64,000 bases of DNA, taken from positions 1-64,000 of the forward strand of contig NZ_JACRUK010000008.1 of assembly GCF_014305155.1 (NCBI RefSeq), written 5' to 3'. A program made the translations under genes and the position numbers. Below, piece after piece: positions 34,459 to 43,084 of the stretch. Source of the DNA: Flavobacterium muglaense (GTDB taxonomy: Bacteria; Bacteroidota; Bacteroidia; Flavobacteriales; Flavobacteriaceae). How positions within the stretch are numbered: position 1 is the first letter of the stretch; each line of letters begins with the position of its first letter. The notes under the pieces were generated by a model. That model was not told the origin of the DNA. It saw only the letters and a program-made list of their open reading frames with translations, and did not search any database.

Positions 34459-34908
34459 TTATTTTGCTATAACTGTTTTCATTTGTCCCTTAGCAATCAT
34501 TTCACCATTTAATTCAGTGATGATATCAACTAATGTTATTCCTGCAAATTCTTGAAGAATAGTTACTGTAGTTACTATTTCATCGTCTAACTCAGGAAGT
34601 TTGATTATCTGTACATCTTTTATTGACCCAATATATCCTGTTGGAGCTGGTTCCTTTTTTAAATAAAACTGATATCCGGTGTGTAAAGCCACACTTTGAG
34701 CCATGTGCTCAATTAAACCTGACTCTAAAAAATAACCGTCTTTAAAAAAAATGGCGTCACTTTGAATTCTAAAACCCGAAACTATTGAGGTCTCGGTAAA
34801 AGAAAACATTTTGTCTACCATGACAAAAGGAAATTTTTGCGGAATTAAATTTTCCACAAATTCTTTATCGAATATTGCTTTTTTTTCGCTCATAAGTACT
34901 TTTAACAA
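34459..34908 (-). CDS. Second ApeP/FabZ-like hot-dog protein
   Basis: Up to 149 residues. The core FPFVMVDKMFSF, FLESGLIEHMAQSVALHTGY and TGYIGSIKDVQIIKLP match hot-dog dehydratase-like proteins. The Glu of the central helix is kept. The N-terminal motif here is IPQKFPFVMVD, so the His of the paralogue's LPHRAPM is replaced by Gln. One of the pair may be catalytic and the other structural. The start at 34908 overlaps the darB stop by 7 bases; the ATG at 34893 (MSEKKAIF) is an alternative and would avoid the overlap. Confidence 0.8.
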   Translation of the reverse strand: MLKVLMSEKKAIFDKEFVENLIPQKFPFVMVDKMFSFTETSIVSGFRIQSDAIFFKDGYFLESGLIEHMAQSVALHTGYQFYLKKEPAPTGYIGSIKDVQIIKLPELDDEIVTTVTILQEFAGITLVDIITELNGEMIAKGQMKTVIAK

Positions 34909-36035
34909 ACAGTTAAATAGGCATAAGAATAAGAAAAACGGCCACTTTCAGGAACAGACAATAATACTTTATCCCCTTTATTTAATTTTCCTGAATTCAT
35001 CAACTCTTCTAAAGCTAGATAAATAGAAGCTGAACCTACATTCCCAACACGTGCCAAGTTCATGAACCATTTTTCCCTTGGAATATCCATTCCTTTTTCG
35101 GCCAAAGATTTATGCAACCCTTCGACAAAATAATGCGAAGAAACATGAGGTAAAAAATAATCAATCTCATCCGATGAAACCTTATTTTTAGCTAAAGCAT
35201 CACGCATACTTTGCGCCCCTTTTTCTAAAATATAAGCATCTAACAATTTTACATCTTGTTTAATCGAAAAAATAGATTGGTTAAGCCATTCATCTGGATT
35301 GTAATCACTCCATGGTTTTATCGAGCCATCTTCCTGCTTTTCTCCACCGGCATACATACACGTTTCTAATTCGTGTGCGTATGAATATCCTTCCATCCAT
35401 TCTATCTTAAGAGAGATAGGCCCTCTAGGTTTATTTTCTAATAAAAATGCACCCGCACCATCAGATAACATCCAACGCAAAAAATCTTTTTTGAAAGCAA
35501 TAATTGGTTGTTCTTCTAAGCTTTTTAAATTCAAAACCTCTTGTTCAAATTTGTCTGCAATCATCCATAAAGAAACGCGCTCTGAACCCGTACATACCGC
35601 ATTATTTGTATTTCCAGCTTTGATCGATAGAAACCCAAATTTTAATGAATTCATACCTGCGCAACAAACACCTGTTGAAGAATTAAGCTCCACTGGTTTG
35701 TTCTTTAATAATCCATGTACCATTGCAGCATGCGAGGGTAAAAATATATCCGGAGTTGATGTACCACATGAAATTAACTCAACGTCATCTCCCGAAAAAT
35801 TTTCATCAAATAATTCTTGAATAGCATTTTTTGTTAATTCGGCATTTGTATGCGTACTTTTTCCGTCATGGTCCAAAGCATAATAACGGCTTTGAATTTT
35901 ATTGTTTCGCAAAATTATTCTTCTTGCTTTTGAGGTTGCTTGATTAATAAGTCCCAAAAAGCTTTCCATATCATCATTAAGGACTGCTTTGTTTGGTAAA
36001 TATTTCCCCGCTTTTGTAATATATACTTCGAACAT
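34902..36035 (-). CDS. darB: Ketoacyl synthase III-type enzyme, DarB-like dialkylresorcinol condensing enzyme
   Basis: A 377-residue FabH-like protein. The active-site Cys lies in SSTGVCCAGMNSLKFG (near residue 123), the His in FLPHVSSHYF and the Asn in NLARVGNVGSASIY. DarB joins two beta-keto acyl chains to start the cyclohexanedione/resorcinol ring in dialkylresorcinol and flexirubin synthesis. The gene lies 12 bases below the DarA-like gene, the characteristic pair. Double Cys (VCC) makes the catalytic residue slightly ambiguous. Confidence 0.88.
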   Translation of the reverse strand: MFEVYITKAGKYLPNKAVLNDDMESFLGLINQATSKARRIILRNNKIQSRYYALDHDGKSTHTNAELTKNAIQELFDENFSGDDVELISCGTSTPDIFLPSHAAMVHGLLKNKPVELNSSTGVCCAGMNSLKFGFLSIKAGNTNNAVCTGSERVSLWMIADKFEQEVLNLKSLEEQPIIAFKKDFLRWMLSDGAGAFLLENKPRGPISLKIEWMEGYSYAHELETCMYAGGEKQEDGSIKPWSDYNPDEWLNQSIFSIKQDVKLLDAYILEKGAQSMRDALAKNKVSSDEIDYFLPHVSSHYFVEGLHKSLAEKGMDIPREKWFMNLARVGNVGSASIYLALEELMNSGKLNKGDKVLLSVPESGRFSYSYAYLTVC

Positions 36036-36047
36036 GATTTTCTTATT

Positions 36048-36956
36048 TTATTGAATTCCTTGATAGTACAGAATTTCTTTTCTAATTTTATTGATCTTAA
36101 ATGGATAGCTAAAAACATGTAAGATATATACTATTGGCGAAATTAACCAAATTGCGAGTAATAAATATATTTTAAATAATTTTAACCAAAACTTTCTTGA
36201 ACTTGCTTCCTTTTTAATCAAAAAACTGGACCATTTGTGAAATATTTTATTGGCCGTTTTATCAACTGTCACTAGGTAAGAGCTAATCCTAACAGCATCA
36301 ATTGCAACTAATTGTGCTTGCAATGAATCTAATTTATCTTGTTGCAAAGAAGACAATATAACTTCTCCAAATTTTGACGATTCTTGTATGTCTTTTTCAG
36401 ACACTCCCGGCAACGGAAAAATACCCAAATATTTTTTCTTAATGCCCGAAAACATCCATTCTACGATGGTAATCACACTAATCAAATTCCCTACTCTGTC
36501 TACTAAAGCAATGTTTCCTTTTAAAGCTGCATTATTATTTTTTAATAATACCTTGACTTTTTCATGAGCCATTATCCACATATTCCTAGAGCCACTAATT
36601 GTAACTACAGGCGTATTGTCTAATAACTTCTTTGCCTCGGCACTTTTCAAAAAAGAGTTGATAGGAATAGAGGGTGTCAAATACCACACTTGATAATTCA
36701 GCAGTATTAAATCATACTTTTGATCTAAAATCTCCGACGAAATTGGCTTAATTCTTGCCGGAACTTGTAAAAAAGACTCAGGAAATGCATCAAAAAAAGA
36801 TTCGCTTTTCCACGGAAAAGGAAACGCTTTTTCTAACTGAATTTCATAAAACGAAACCTTAACCTCGTCAGTTTCTAAAAGCGACTTCGAGATGTTTTTC
36901 GCAATAGATTCTAATTGCCCCGATTGAGAATAATAGATTATGAGGACATTTTTCAT
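36048..36956 (-). CDS. darA: DarA-like dialkylresorcinol-forming enzyme with flavodoxin-like fold
   Basis: A 302-residue protein. The N-terminus VLIIYYSQSGQLESIAKNI is a flavodoxin-type phosphate-binding loop, and LILLNYQVWYLTPSIPINSF is the second flavin loop. A C-terminal hydrophobic segment (KIYLLLAIWLISPIVYILHVF) suggests membrane association. In DAR pathways DarA acts with DarB as the aromatising/condensing enzyme that gives the 2,5-dialkylresorcinol. Sequence-family assignment is from memory of annotated flavodoxin-like DarA proteins. Confidence 0.83.
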   Translation of the reverse strand: MKNVLIIYYSQSGQLESIAKNISKSLLETDEVKVSFYEIQLEKAFPFPWKSESFFDAFPESFLQVPARIKPISSEILDQKYDLILLNYQVWYLTPSIPINSFLKSAEAKKLLDNTPVVTISGSRNMWIMAHEKVKVLLKNNNAALKGNIALVDRVGNLISVITIVEWMFSGIKKKYLGIFPLPGVSEKDIQESSKFGEVILSSLQQDKLDSLQAQLVAIDAVRISSYLVTVDKTANKIFHKWSSFLIKKEASSRKFWLKLFKIYLLLAIWLISPIVYILHVFSYPFKINKIRKEILYYQGIQ

Positions 36957-37007
36957 TGTTGTAGTTCCTTTATAAAATGCGAATTTAACATAAAATTATA
37001 CTTAATA

Positions 37008-38663
37008 CTAATTATCTCTCAATTCCTTGAATGTTCTCTTTTTGTCTGATCTTTTAACATGAACCCAATCAGGCCAAGTAGTCTGATCTTCGGCATCATA
37101 TACCCGTAACTTTTGATTTTTATCTTCAACTAATAAATCTTCGGGTTTACATTGTAAAATAGTTGCGGCGGCGGCAACCCCAGAATGCGTTGCTCCTCCT
37201 ACTCCATGTGAAAGCGTACTCGCTCCGCATAAAAATAAGTTTGAAATTTCTGCTTTGTTTTTATACGAAAAAGGACCAACCTGATTTAGCGTTTTTTCGG
37301 TACCATAGACATTTCCTCTGGTCGAGTTGACATAAAACTCATTTGTCTTTGGCGTACCTAATTCCGCTTGAATCACATGTTGTTTAGCTCCTGGAATAAT
37401 CTTTTCGATGTTATTCATCAACTTAGCAATTACTTTTTCTTTAAAAAGCGCATATTCCTCATTATGATAATCACCAAGACCATTAAAATCGTTTAATTTG
37501 TCATAATTCACATAGGTGACCACTTCAAAATTATGGTACCTACCATTAAAACTAACCGGATCTTTGATCGTAGTACAACTCATGAAAATTGCGGGAAACA
37601 ACTCTCCCTCTGTTATTTCATTATTCATCAGATCCTCAAAGTTTGCATCATCATTCTCATCTTTCATCATCCAAATATTGCCTGAGTCAATTCCAAATTG
37701 AGTGACGTCCAAATCTAATGTTAAAAAAAGAATTAATGATGTTACAGAATACTTTGTGTTTTCTAATTTTTTTATCAGCTTTTTGCTCAAAAACTCTTTC
37801 CCTATTAAATTGAGATAAGTAATCGTTGGATCGGCATTTGAAACTACATTTTTAGCGTGTATAATTTCACCACTTTTTAATTGTACTCCAACCGCTTTTT
37901 TATTTTCTACGATAATTTTTTCTACACTTTGCTTGACACGAACTTCACCGCCAAACCTTTTGACTCCATTTGTCATAGCCTTCACAATACCACCTCCACC
38001 ACCCATAGGGTAGAAACCGCCGTCAAAGTAATGACTCATTACTGAACAATGTACTGGAAAACAAGCTCTCTTTGGCGAAAGCCCATGATCACCACATTGC
38101 ACATTTAAAACTGCCTTTAACAAAGGATCTTTAATATGCCAACCTATTACTTTTTTTAAGGGAAACAAGGAGAACTTTCCAAAATGTTTCGTTCGAAATG
38201 GTACGGTAATATTTTGCCAAAACCCTTTTAATTTTGGAATCAACTGTAGCTCCCTATTCACTCGTACAACAAGTGTTAGGTATTTATTAATGTTCTTTTT
38301 TTCATGTGGAAAACGATCAACAAGTACTTGGGTTAGATTATCGATACCAGCAGGGAAACTAAAGGTTTCGTCACCTATTATAGCGTGTTCATATCCCTTT
38401 TTATTCATTGAAAAAAACACCATATCATTAGCAATACCTAATCCACGGTACAGTTCATTTGTAGATTGTCCTTCATCAATTAAGCCCACATAGTGCACTC
38501 CTGGACTAAAACGTTGTCCGTTTAAAGTAAAACTATGACTCCAACCACCTGGAACATAATGTTGTTCTAAAACTAAAACTTTTTGGCCAGCACGTGCTAA
38601 ACATATTGCAGTTGCTAACCCTCCAACACCTGAACCAATAATAATTGTATCAAATCCTTCCAT
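37008..38663 (-). CDS. Second phytoene desaturase-like FAD-dependent oxidoreductase
   Basis: A 551-residue flavoprotein with TIIIGSGVGGLATAICLARA and VLEQH at the N-terminus, then GVHYVGLIDEGQ and YPMGGGGGIVKAMTNG. The C-terminal FAD motif is NLFLCGASTLSHGVGGATHSG. It is larger than the paralogue at 15878-17395 and has an extra C-terminal 50 residues (QTTWPDWVHVKRSDKKR). It lies 51 bases above darA and 70 below the acyltransferase gene. It may oxidise the resorcinol side or isomerise the polyene; sequence cannot tell. Confidence 0.83.
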   Translation of the reverse strand: MEGFDTIIIGSGVGGLATAICLARAGQKVLVLEQHYVPGGWSHSFTLNGQRFSPGVHYVGLIDEGQSTNELYRGLGIANDMVFFSMNKKGYEHAIIGDETFSFPAGIDNLTQVLVDRFPHEKKNINKYLTLVVRVNRELQLIPKLKGFWQNITVPFRTKHFGKFSLFPLKKVIGWHIKDPLLKAVLNVQCGDHGLSPKRACFPVHCSVMSHYFDGGFYPMGGGGGIVKAMTNGVKRFGGEVRVKQSVEKIIVENKKAVGVQLKSGEIIHAKNVVSNADPTITYLNLIGKEFLSKKLIKKLENTKYSVTSLILFLTLDLDVTQFGIDSGNIWMMKDENDDANFEDLMNNEITEGELFPAIFMSCTTIKDPVSFNGRYHNFEVVTYVNYDKLNDFNGLGDYHNEEYALFKEKVIAKLMNNIEKIIPGAKQHVIQAELGTPKTNEFYVNSTRGNVYGTEKTLNQVGPFSYKNKAEISNLFLCGASTLSHGVGGATHSGVAAAATILQCKPEDLLVEDKNQKLRVYDAEDQTTWPDWVHVKRSDKKRTFKELRDN

Positions 38664-38733
38664 TTATATCTTGCTGATTATTGTACATACAAAAATCAAT
38701 GCAATTAGGTATTGATTTACTGTTTCTGTTTTG

Positions 38734-39618
38734 TTATTTCTTGTCTAATTGATCCCAAAAATCGAAATAATTAAACCATTGTAAAGGATACTTTTTAATC
38801 ATCGATTCTACACTTTCAGTATAGGATTTTAATAATCCAACCTCATCTCTGTGTTTCATTTTTGCTTCTCTTGTATAAAGATGGTAATGTAAATTTGGTT
38901 CTTTCATCACATAAACAAAAACAACAGGAACCTTTAATCTTGAAGCAATTAGAAAAGGGCCCGCTGGAAATTTAGCCTCTTGACCTAATAGTTCTGCCGA
39001 CATTGATTTTACGCCTTCAAAATACCTATCTCCAGTAAAACATACTAATTCATTCTTAGCCAGAGCAGCATTTATTTCAAAAATATGAGATAAATCATCG
39101 CCTATGATAATAAATTTAATGCTTGGTTTTCGAGTGATTTTTTCAAGGTATTTTTTAATCTCAGAGTGTTCTAAATCAGTAGTAACTAAATTAATTTGAA
39201 AGTTAACATCGATCTCTCCAAAAAAATGTTCTGCAATTTCAAAGTTACCAATATGCGCACTTATAAGCACTCCTCCTTTTTTTTCATTTAAAAGATCGAT
39301 AATGATTTCTCCTCCATCGTGCTCATAAGTAAACTTGTTTTTCATCCCCGCAGAAATAGAAATCTTATCTATAATCGTTTGCCCAAATGTATAGTAACTA
39401 TTAAAAACCATTCGTTTTGATTTTAAATAGGAGTACCCCAATCTTTTATTAAAATAATAAAAAACAGAGGCATTACTTTTTTTTAGGAAAATAAAATAAT
39501 AAGATGCTACAAAATACAGAATAAAATAAGCCGATTTTACACCGACTTTTTTTATAAAAAAAACAAAGATTTTATATCCTAGAACAGTTCCTTTTGATTT
39601 GCCATCCCATTGACTCAT
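38734..39618 (-). CDS. LpxL/HtrB-type acyltransferase
   Basis: A 294-residue membrane-associated protein. An N-terminal helix region (SAYFILYFVASYYFIFL) is followed by the HX4E motif SAHIGNFEIAEHFF near residue 120. Later parts are CFTGDRYFEGV and FPAGPFLIASRLKVPVVFVYV, typical of lysophospholipid/lipid A acyltransferases. Aryl-polyene loci carry such acyltransferases to attach the polyene to its lipid or alcohol partner. It follows the second carrier protein by 3 bases, so acyl-ACP from that protein is a likely donor. Confidence 0.85.
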   Translation of the reverse strand: MSQWDGKSKGTVLGYKIFVFFIKKVGVKSAYFILYFVASYYFIFLKKSNASVFYYFNKRLGYSYLKSKRMVFNSYYTFGQTIIDKISISAGMKNKFTYEHDGGEIIIDLLNEKKGGVLISAHIGNFEIAEHFFGEIDVNFQINLVTTDLEHSEIKKYLEKITRKPSIKFIIIGDDLSHIFEINAALAKNELVCFTGDRYFEGVKSMSAELLGQEAKFPAGPFLIASRLKVPVVFVYVMKEPNLHYHLYTREAKMKHRDEVGLLKSYTESVESMIKKYPLQWFNYFDFWDQLDKK

Positions 39619-39621
39619 TAA

Positions 39622-39873
39622 CTATGCTTTTACATTTAACTTATTCTCAATCAAATCATAAAAACTTTGGAAAGAGGCTACTCCTACGAAGTCTACTTCT
39701 ACTAGTTTTACCCCAAAGTTTGACTCAATTGAAACAACCAAATCAACATAATCTAAACTATCTAATCCTAATGTGTCTTTTAAATTAGCCTCTGGTTGAA
39801 TTTCATCTCCATCAACTTCAAATTCATCCACTAAAAAACCATTTATCTTTTCAACTATTTCTTCTTTATTCAT
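39622..39873 (-). CDS. Acyl carrier protein 2 of the flexirubin locus
   Basis: An 83-residue acidic carrier protein with the attachment serine in TLGLDSLDYVDLVVSIE. It overlaps the ketosynthase at 39866-41101 by 8 bases and precedes the LpxL-like acyltransferase by 3 bases, so it probably serves both. It differs from carrier protein 1 in helix II (DSLDYVDL against DSIDALEL), which fits separate partners. Confidence 0.92.
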   Translation of the reverse strand: MNKEEIVEKINGFLVDEFEVDGDEIQPEANLKDTLGLDSLDYVDLVVSIESNFGVKLVEVDFVGVASFQSFYDLIENKLNVKA

Positions 39874-41101
39874 CTTCTTTTTTGTACTTCTTTACTACTA
39901 ATGCTGAATTTGTTCCTCCAAAACCAAAGGAATTCGACAAAAATATGTCAATTTTTTTGTTTAATGTTGCTTTTACTAAATTTAATTTCGCAGCATCTTC
40001 ATCTGGGTTTTCTAAATTGATATTGGGTGCAATAAAATCATTTTGCATCATCAAAATAGAATAGATAACTTCACTTGCACCAGCCATCCAGCATTCATGC
40101 CCCGTCATTGATTTTGTAGAACTCACATACGGATTAGATTGACCAAACACTTCAAAAATAGCTTTGGCTTCATTACTATCTCCTACCGGGGTTGAAGTAG
40201 CATGAGCATTAATATAATCAACATCCGAAGCTTTTACATTAGCTTCATCTAAAGCTCTTTGCATAGCAATTGAAGGACCTTCTACATTGGGTGTAGAAAT
40301 ATGTCCTCCATTTGAAGAAAAACCATAACCAGCAACTTCTGCTAGAATTGTCGCGCCTCTTTTAATAGCCGACTCATACGATTCAAGAATCAAGGTTGCT
40401 CCACCTCCGCTAGGAATCAAACCGTCCCTACCGGCATCAAAAGGTCTTGAGGCCTTAGCAGGATCCCCTTCTCGTGGAGAAAAAACACCCAAACCATCAA
40501 AACTACTCATGGCATATTTATTGATTTCTTGAGCTCCTCCGCAGATAATCATTTCCTGAAAACCACTTTTAATAAGAAAATAAGCCAGACCAATAGAATG
40601 AGAACCACTAGCACATGCAGCACTAATTGTAAGATTGATTCCTCTTAACTTGAAAATAGTAGAAAGATTCATCGTTACCGTGGAATTCATCGATTTAAAA
40701 ATAGCCCCTGAGCCTATTAAGGCTGTGTCTTTTTTATCTCGAATAATATCTGTAGCTTCAATAATTGCTTTTGAAACACTGTCATTACCATACATGATCC
40801 CTACTTCATTTGTATCAAAAAAAGCATCATCAATATTAGCATTCTTTAACGCTTCTATCGTTGCCATGTAAGCATACTCAGTCTCTTCTCCAAGACTTAT
40901 TCTTTGTCTTCGAGAAAGCAAATTTTTCAACTCAGGCTTAGGAACCATTCCGGTAAGCGCTGATCGAAAACCAAACTCTTTTCTTTCAGGGTCAATTGTA
41001 ATTCCTGACTTTCCATTATATAAAGAGTCCCTTACTTCATCCAAAGATGTCCCAATACAGGAATATATCCCCATACCTGTTATTACCACTCTTTTACTCA
41101 T
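39866..41101 (-). CDS. Beta-ketoacyl-ACP synthase II-type (third active ketosynthase)
   Basis: A 411-residue FabF/FabB-like enzyme with intact motifs: LTISAACASGSHSIG (Cys near residue 163), NAHATSTPVGD and KSMTGHECWMAGASE. The NSFGFGGTNSALV loop is typical. It is of normal length. It overlaps the carrier protein gene and lies 18 bases below fabG, which suggests a self-contained elongation unit. Confidence 0.9.
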   Translation of the reverse strand: MSKRVVITGMGIYSCIGTSLDEVRDSLYNGKSGITIDPERKEFGFRSALTGMVPKPELKNLLSRRQRISLGEETEYAYMATIEALKNANIDDAFFDTNEVGIMYGNDSVSKAIIEATDIIRDKKDTALIGSGAIFKSMNSTVTMNLSTIFKLRGINLTISAACASGSHSIGLAYFLIKSGFQEMIICGGAQEINKYAMSSFDGLGVFSPREGDPAKASRPFDAGRDGLIPSGGGATLILESYESAIKRGATILAEVAGYGFSSNGGHISTPNVEGPSIAMQRALDEANVKASDVDYINAHATSTPVGDSNEAKAIFEVFGQSNPYVSSTKSMTGHECWMAGASEVIYSILMMQNDFIAPNINLENPDEDAAKLNLVKATLNKKIDIFLSNSFGFGGTNSALVVKKYKKEDE

Positions 41102-41119
41102 GCTCTTTAAAGTAATTAT

Positions 41120-41851
41120 TTATGAATAGATTCCACCATTTATGTTAATGATTTCTCCTGTAATATAACTCGATTTTTTCGAAACTAAAAAACTAACTAA
41201 ATCAGCCACTTCTTCAGCTTCACCAAAACGATTAACTGGAACTAATTTTATCAATTCTTTCTCGTCTAAGTCACTTGTCATATCTGTTCTAATAAAACCT
41301 GGCGCAACAGCATTAACCGTAATGTTTCTTTTAGCCACTTCCTGCGCTAGCGCTTTGGTAGCTGCAACAACTGCCCCTTTGGCTGCTGAATAATTTGTTT
41401 GACCTGCAGTTCCTTTTACTCCTGACAAGGATACTATATTGACAATTCTACCGTATTTGTTACGCAACATTTTTTGTATGAAAAAATTAGTCACATTAAA
41501 AAATCCGTTCAAACTTGTGTTTACTACGCTTGACCAGTCCTCAGGACTCATCCACATGAACAACCCATCCTTTGTAATTCCAGCATTGTTTACAATTGCC
41601 TCTACAATAGCTTCAGGATTTGCTTCTTGCCACTTTGTTAAAACTGATTTTACTTCTTCAAAATCGGCTACATTGAAAGCAATAATCTCTCCAGTACCTC
41701 CATTTTGAACAACTGCTTCCAATGTTTTTTCAGCAGCTGCTTTATTTGATTGATAGTTAATCAGGATGTGGTAATTAGAATCGATTGCCAATTTTTGACA
41801 AATAGCGCTTCCAATTCCTCTTGAACCTCCAGTTACTAAAACACATTTCAT
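41120..41851 (-). CDS. fabG: 3-oxoacyl-ACP reductase (FabG-type)
   Basis: A 243-residue short-chain dehydrogenase. NADPH-binding is shown by LVTGGSRGIGSAI, followed by the NNAG motif, the catalytic VSLSGVKGTAGQTNYSAAKG (Ser, Tyr, Lys) and PGFIRTDMT. It is the only ketoreductase in the locus, so it should reduce beta-keto groups for all chains built here. It lies 18 bases above the ketosynthase gene. Confidence 0.92.
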   Translation of the reverse strand: MKCVLVTGGSRGIGSAICQKLAIDSNYHILINYQSNKAAAEKTLEAVVQNGGTGEIIAFNVADFEEVKSVLTKWQEANPEAIVEAIVNNAGITKDGLFMWMSPEDWSSVVNTSLNGFFNVTNFFIQKMLRNKYGRIVNIVSLSGVKGTAGQTNYSAAKGAVVAATKALAQEVAKRNITVNAVAPGFIRTDMTSDLDEKELIKLVPVNRFGEAEEVADLVSFLVSKKSSYITGEIININGGIYS

Positions 41852-41941
41852 ACTTCTATATATTTTACATTATACAATCACCTCCATCAATTAGTACTTA
41901 TTTATAAAAACTAATCCTTAAGAAATGTTATACATTATTAT

Positions 41942-43054
41942 TTATTTTTGAAAAGGCTCTGCATTTTCAAACCATTGGTTTCCTAACACGGTACCGTCTG
42001 GCTTTAAAAACCCCCATTTATCTTCGTTTTTTACTCTAGCAACACCATTTACAAAACCTTTCTCGTCCTCTTTAAAAAGAGAAAAAATCCCTCCAGCTGT
42101 GATACCATATTGAGTAGGTATTACTAATTTACCCTTTTCATTTATAAAACCCCAATTATTTTCTTTAACCGGAGCAAAGCCATCTGCACTAAACACTTCT
42201 GCATCAGCATACACTGGCTCAATCACTATTTCTCCTTTTAGATTTATAAATCCCCATTTTTTTCCCACTAACACAGGGGCTAAACCTTTGGAAAATGCTT
42301 TTACTTTATCAAATTTAGGTTCTATTACCCACTTCCCTTTCAAATCAACAAATCCTACTTTATCGTTTTTTCTAGCATAAGTAATGTCTTGACTTAAAAA
42401 GTCCCAAACTTTATCGGCTCCTTCAATAACTGTAAATTTATTATTCACCACTAATCCAAAGACAGCTCCGTTCTTCACCCAAGTGGTGTTTTTGTAGTAA
42501 TTACCAATTTCATCATAAATGATATCAACAACAACTTTTCCTGTTTTGTCAATAATCCCCCATCTGTCATTGTTTCTAACTCTAGCAAATCCATTTTCGA
42601 ATGATTTTATCACATCGTATTTTGGCTCTAAAATGACCTCCATTTTACTATTGATCAAACCTGCTTTTTTTCCTTGCTTAATAAACGCCACACCGCTTTC
42701 AAAATCATAGACTTTATCAGATGCAGGAGCATTTAGCACCTCTCCCTTTTTATTAATGTAAGACCATTTTTTATTTTGAAGTACTATACAAACACCGCTA
42801 TTAAAGTATTTTACATCATCAAAATTTGACGAAATAACTACCTCTCCTTTTGTATTAATGAAGCCCCATTTTTTATTATCCTCGAATGCCGCTAAGCCCT
42901 CTGAAAAGTTTTTTGCATTTTTAAATTTACATTTAATCGCAAATGAACCATCTTTAGAAATATAGCCAAAAAGACCTTCTTTTCTAACCAAAGCTAGTTC
43001 TTGAGCATACGAAAACTGCAATGTCATTACCAATAAAAAAATAAGTTTCTTCAT
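41942..43054 (-). CDS. Exported WG-repeat protein
   Basis: A 370-residue protein with a signal peptide (MKKLIFLLVMTLQFSYAQ). About ten WG-type beta repeats of about 30-35 residues follow, with cores such as NKKWGFINTKGEVVI, NDRWGIIDKTGKVVV and GKKWGFINLKGEIVI. The family likely forms a beta-propeller or solenoid for binding, without known enzyme activity. It sits between the fabG gene (90-base gap) and the lyase gene (30 bases), so it is probably part of the same transcript. Its role in the pigment pathway is unknown. Confidence 0.85.
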   Translation of the reverse strand: MKKLIFLLVMTLQFSYAQELALVRKEGLFGYISKDGSFAIKCKFKNAKNFSEGLAAFEDNKKWGFINTKGEVVISSNFDDVKYFNSGVCIVLQNKKWSYINKKGEVLNAPASDKVYDFESGVAFIKQGKKAGLINSKMEVILEPKYDVIKSFENGFARVRNNDRWGIIDKTGKVVVDIIYDEIGNYYKNTTWVKNGAVFGLVVNNKFTVIEGADKVWDFLSQDITYARKNDKVGFVDLKGKWVIEPKFDKVKAFSKGLAPVLVGKKWGFINLKGEIVIEPVYADAEVFSADGFAPVKENNWGFINEKGKLVIPTQYGITAGGIFSLFKEDEKGFVNGVARVKNEDKWGFLKPDGTVLGNQWFENAEPFQK

Positions 43055-43084
43055 AATAAATAGAATTTAAACGGATTGCTTTTA

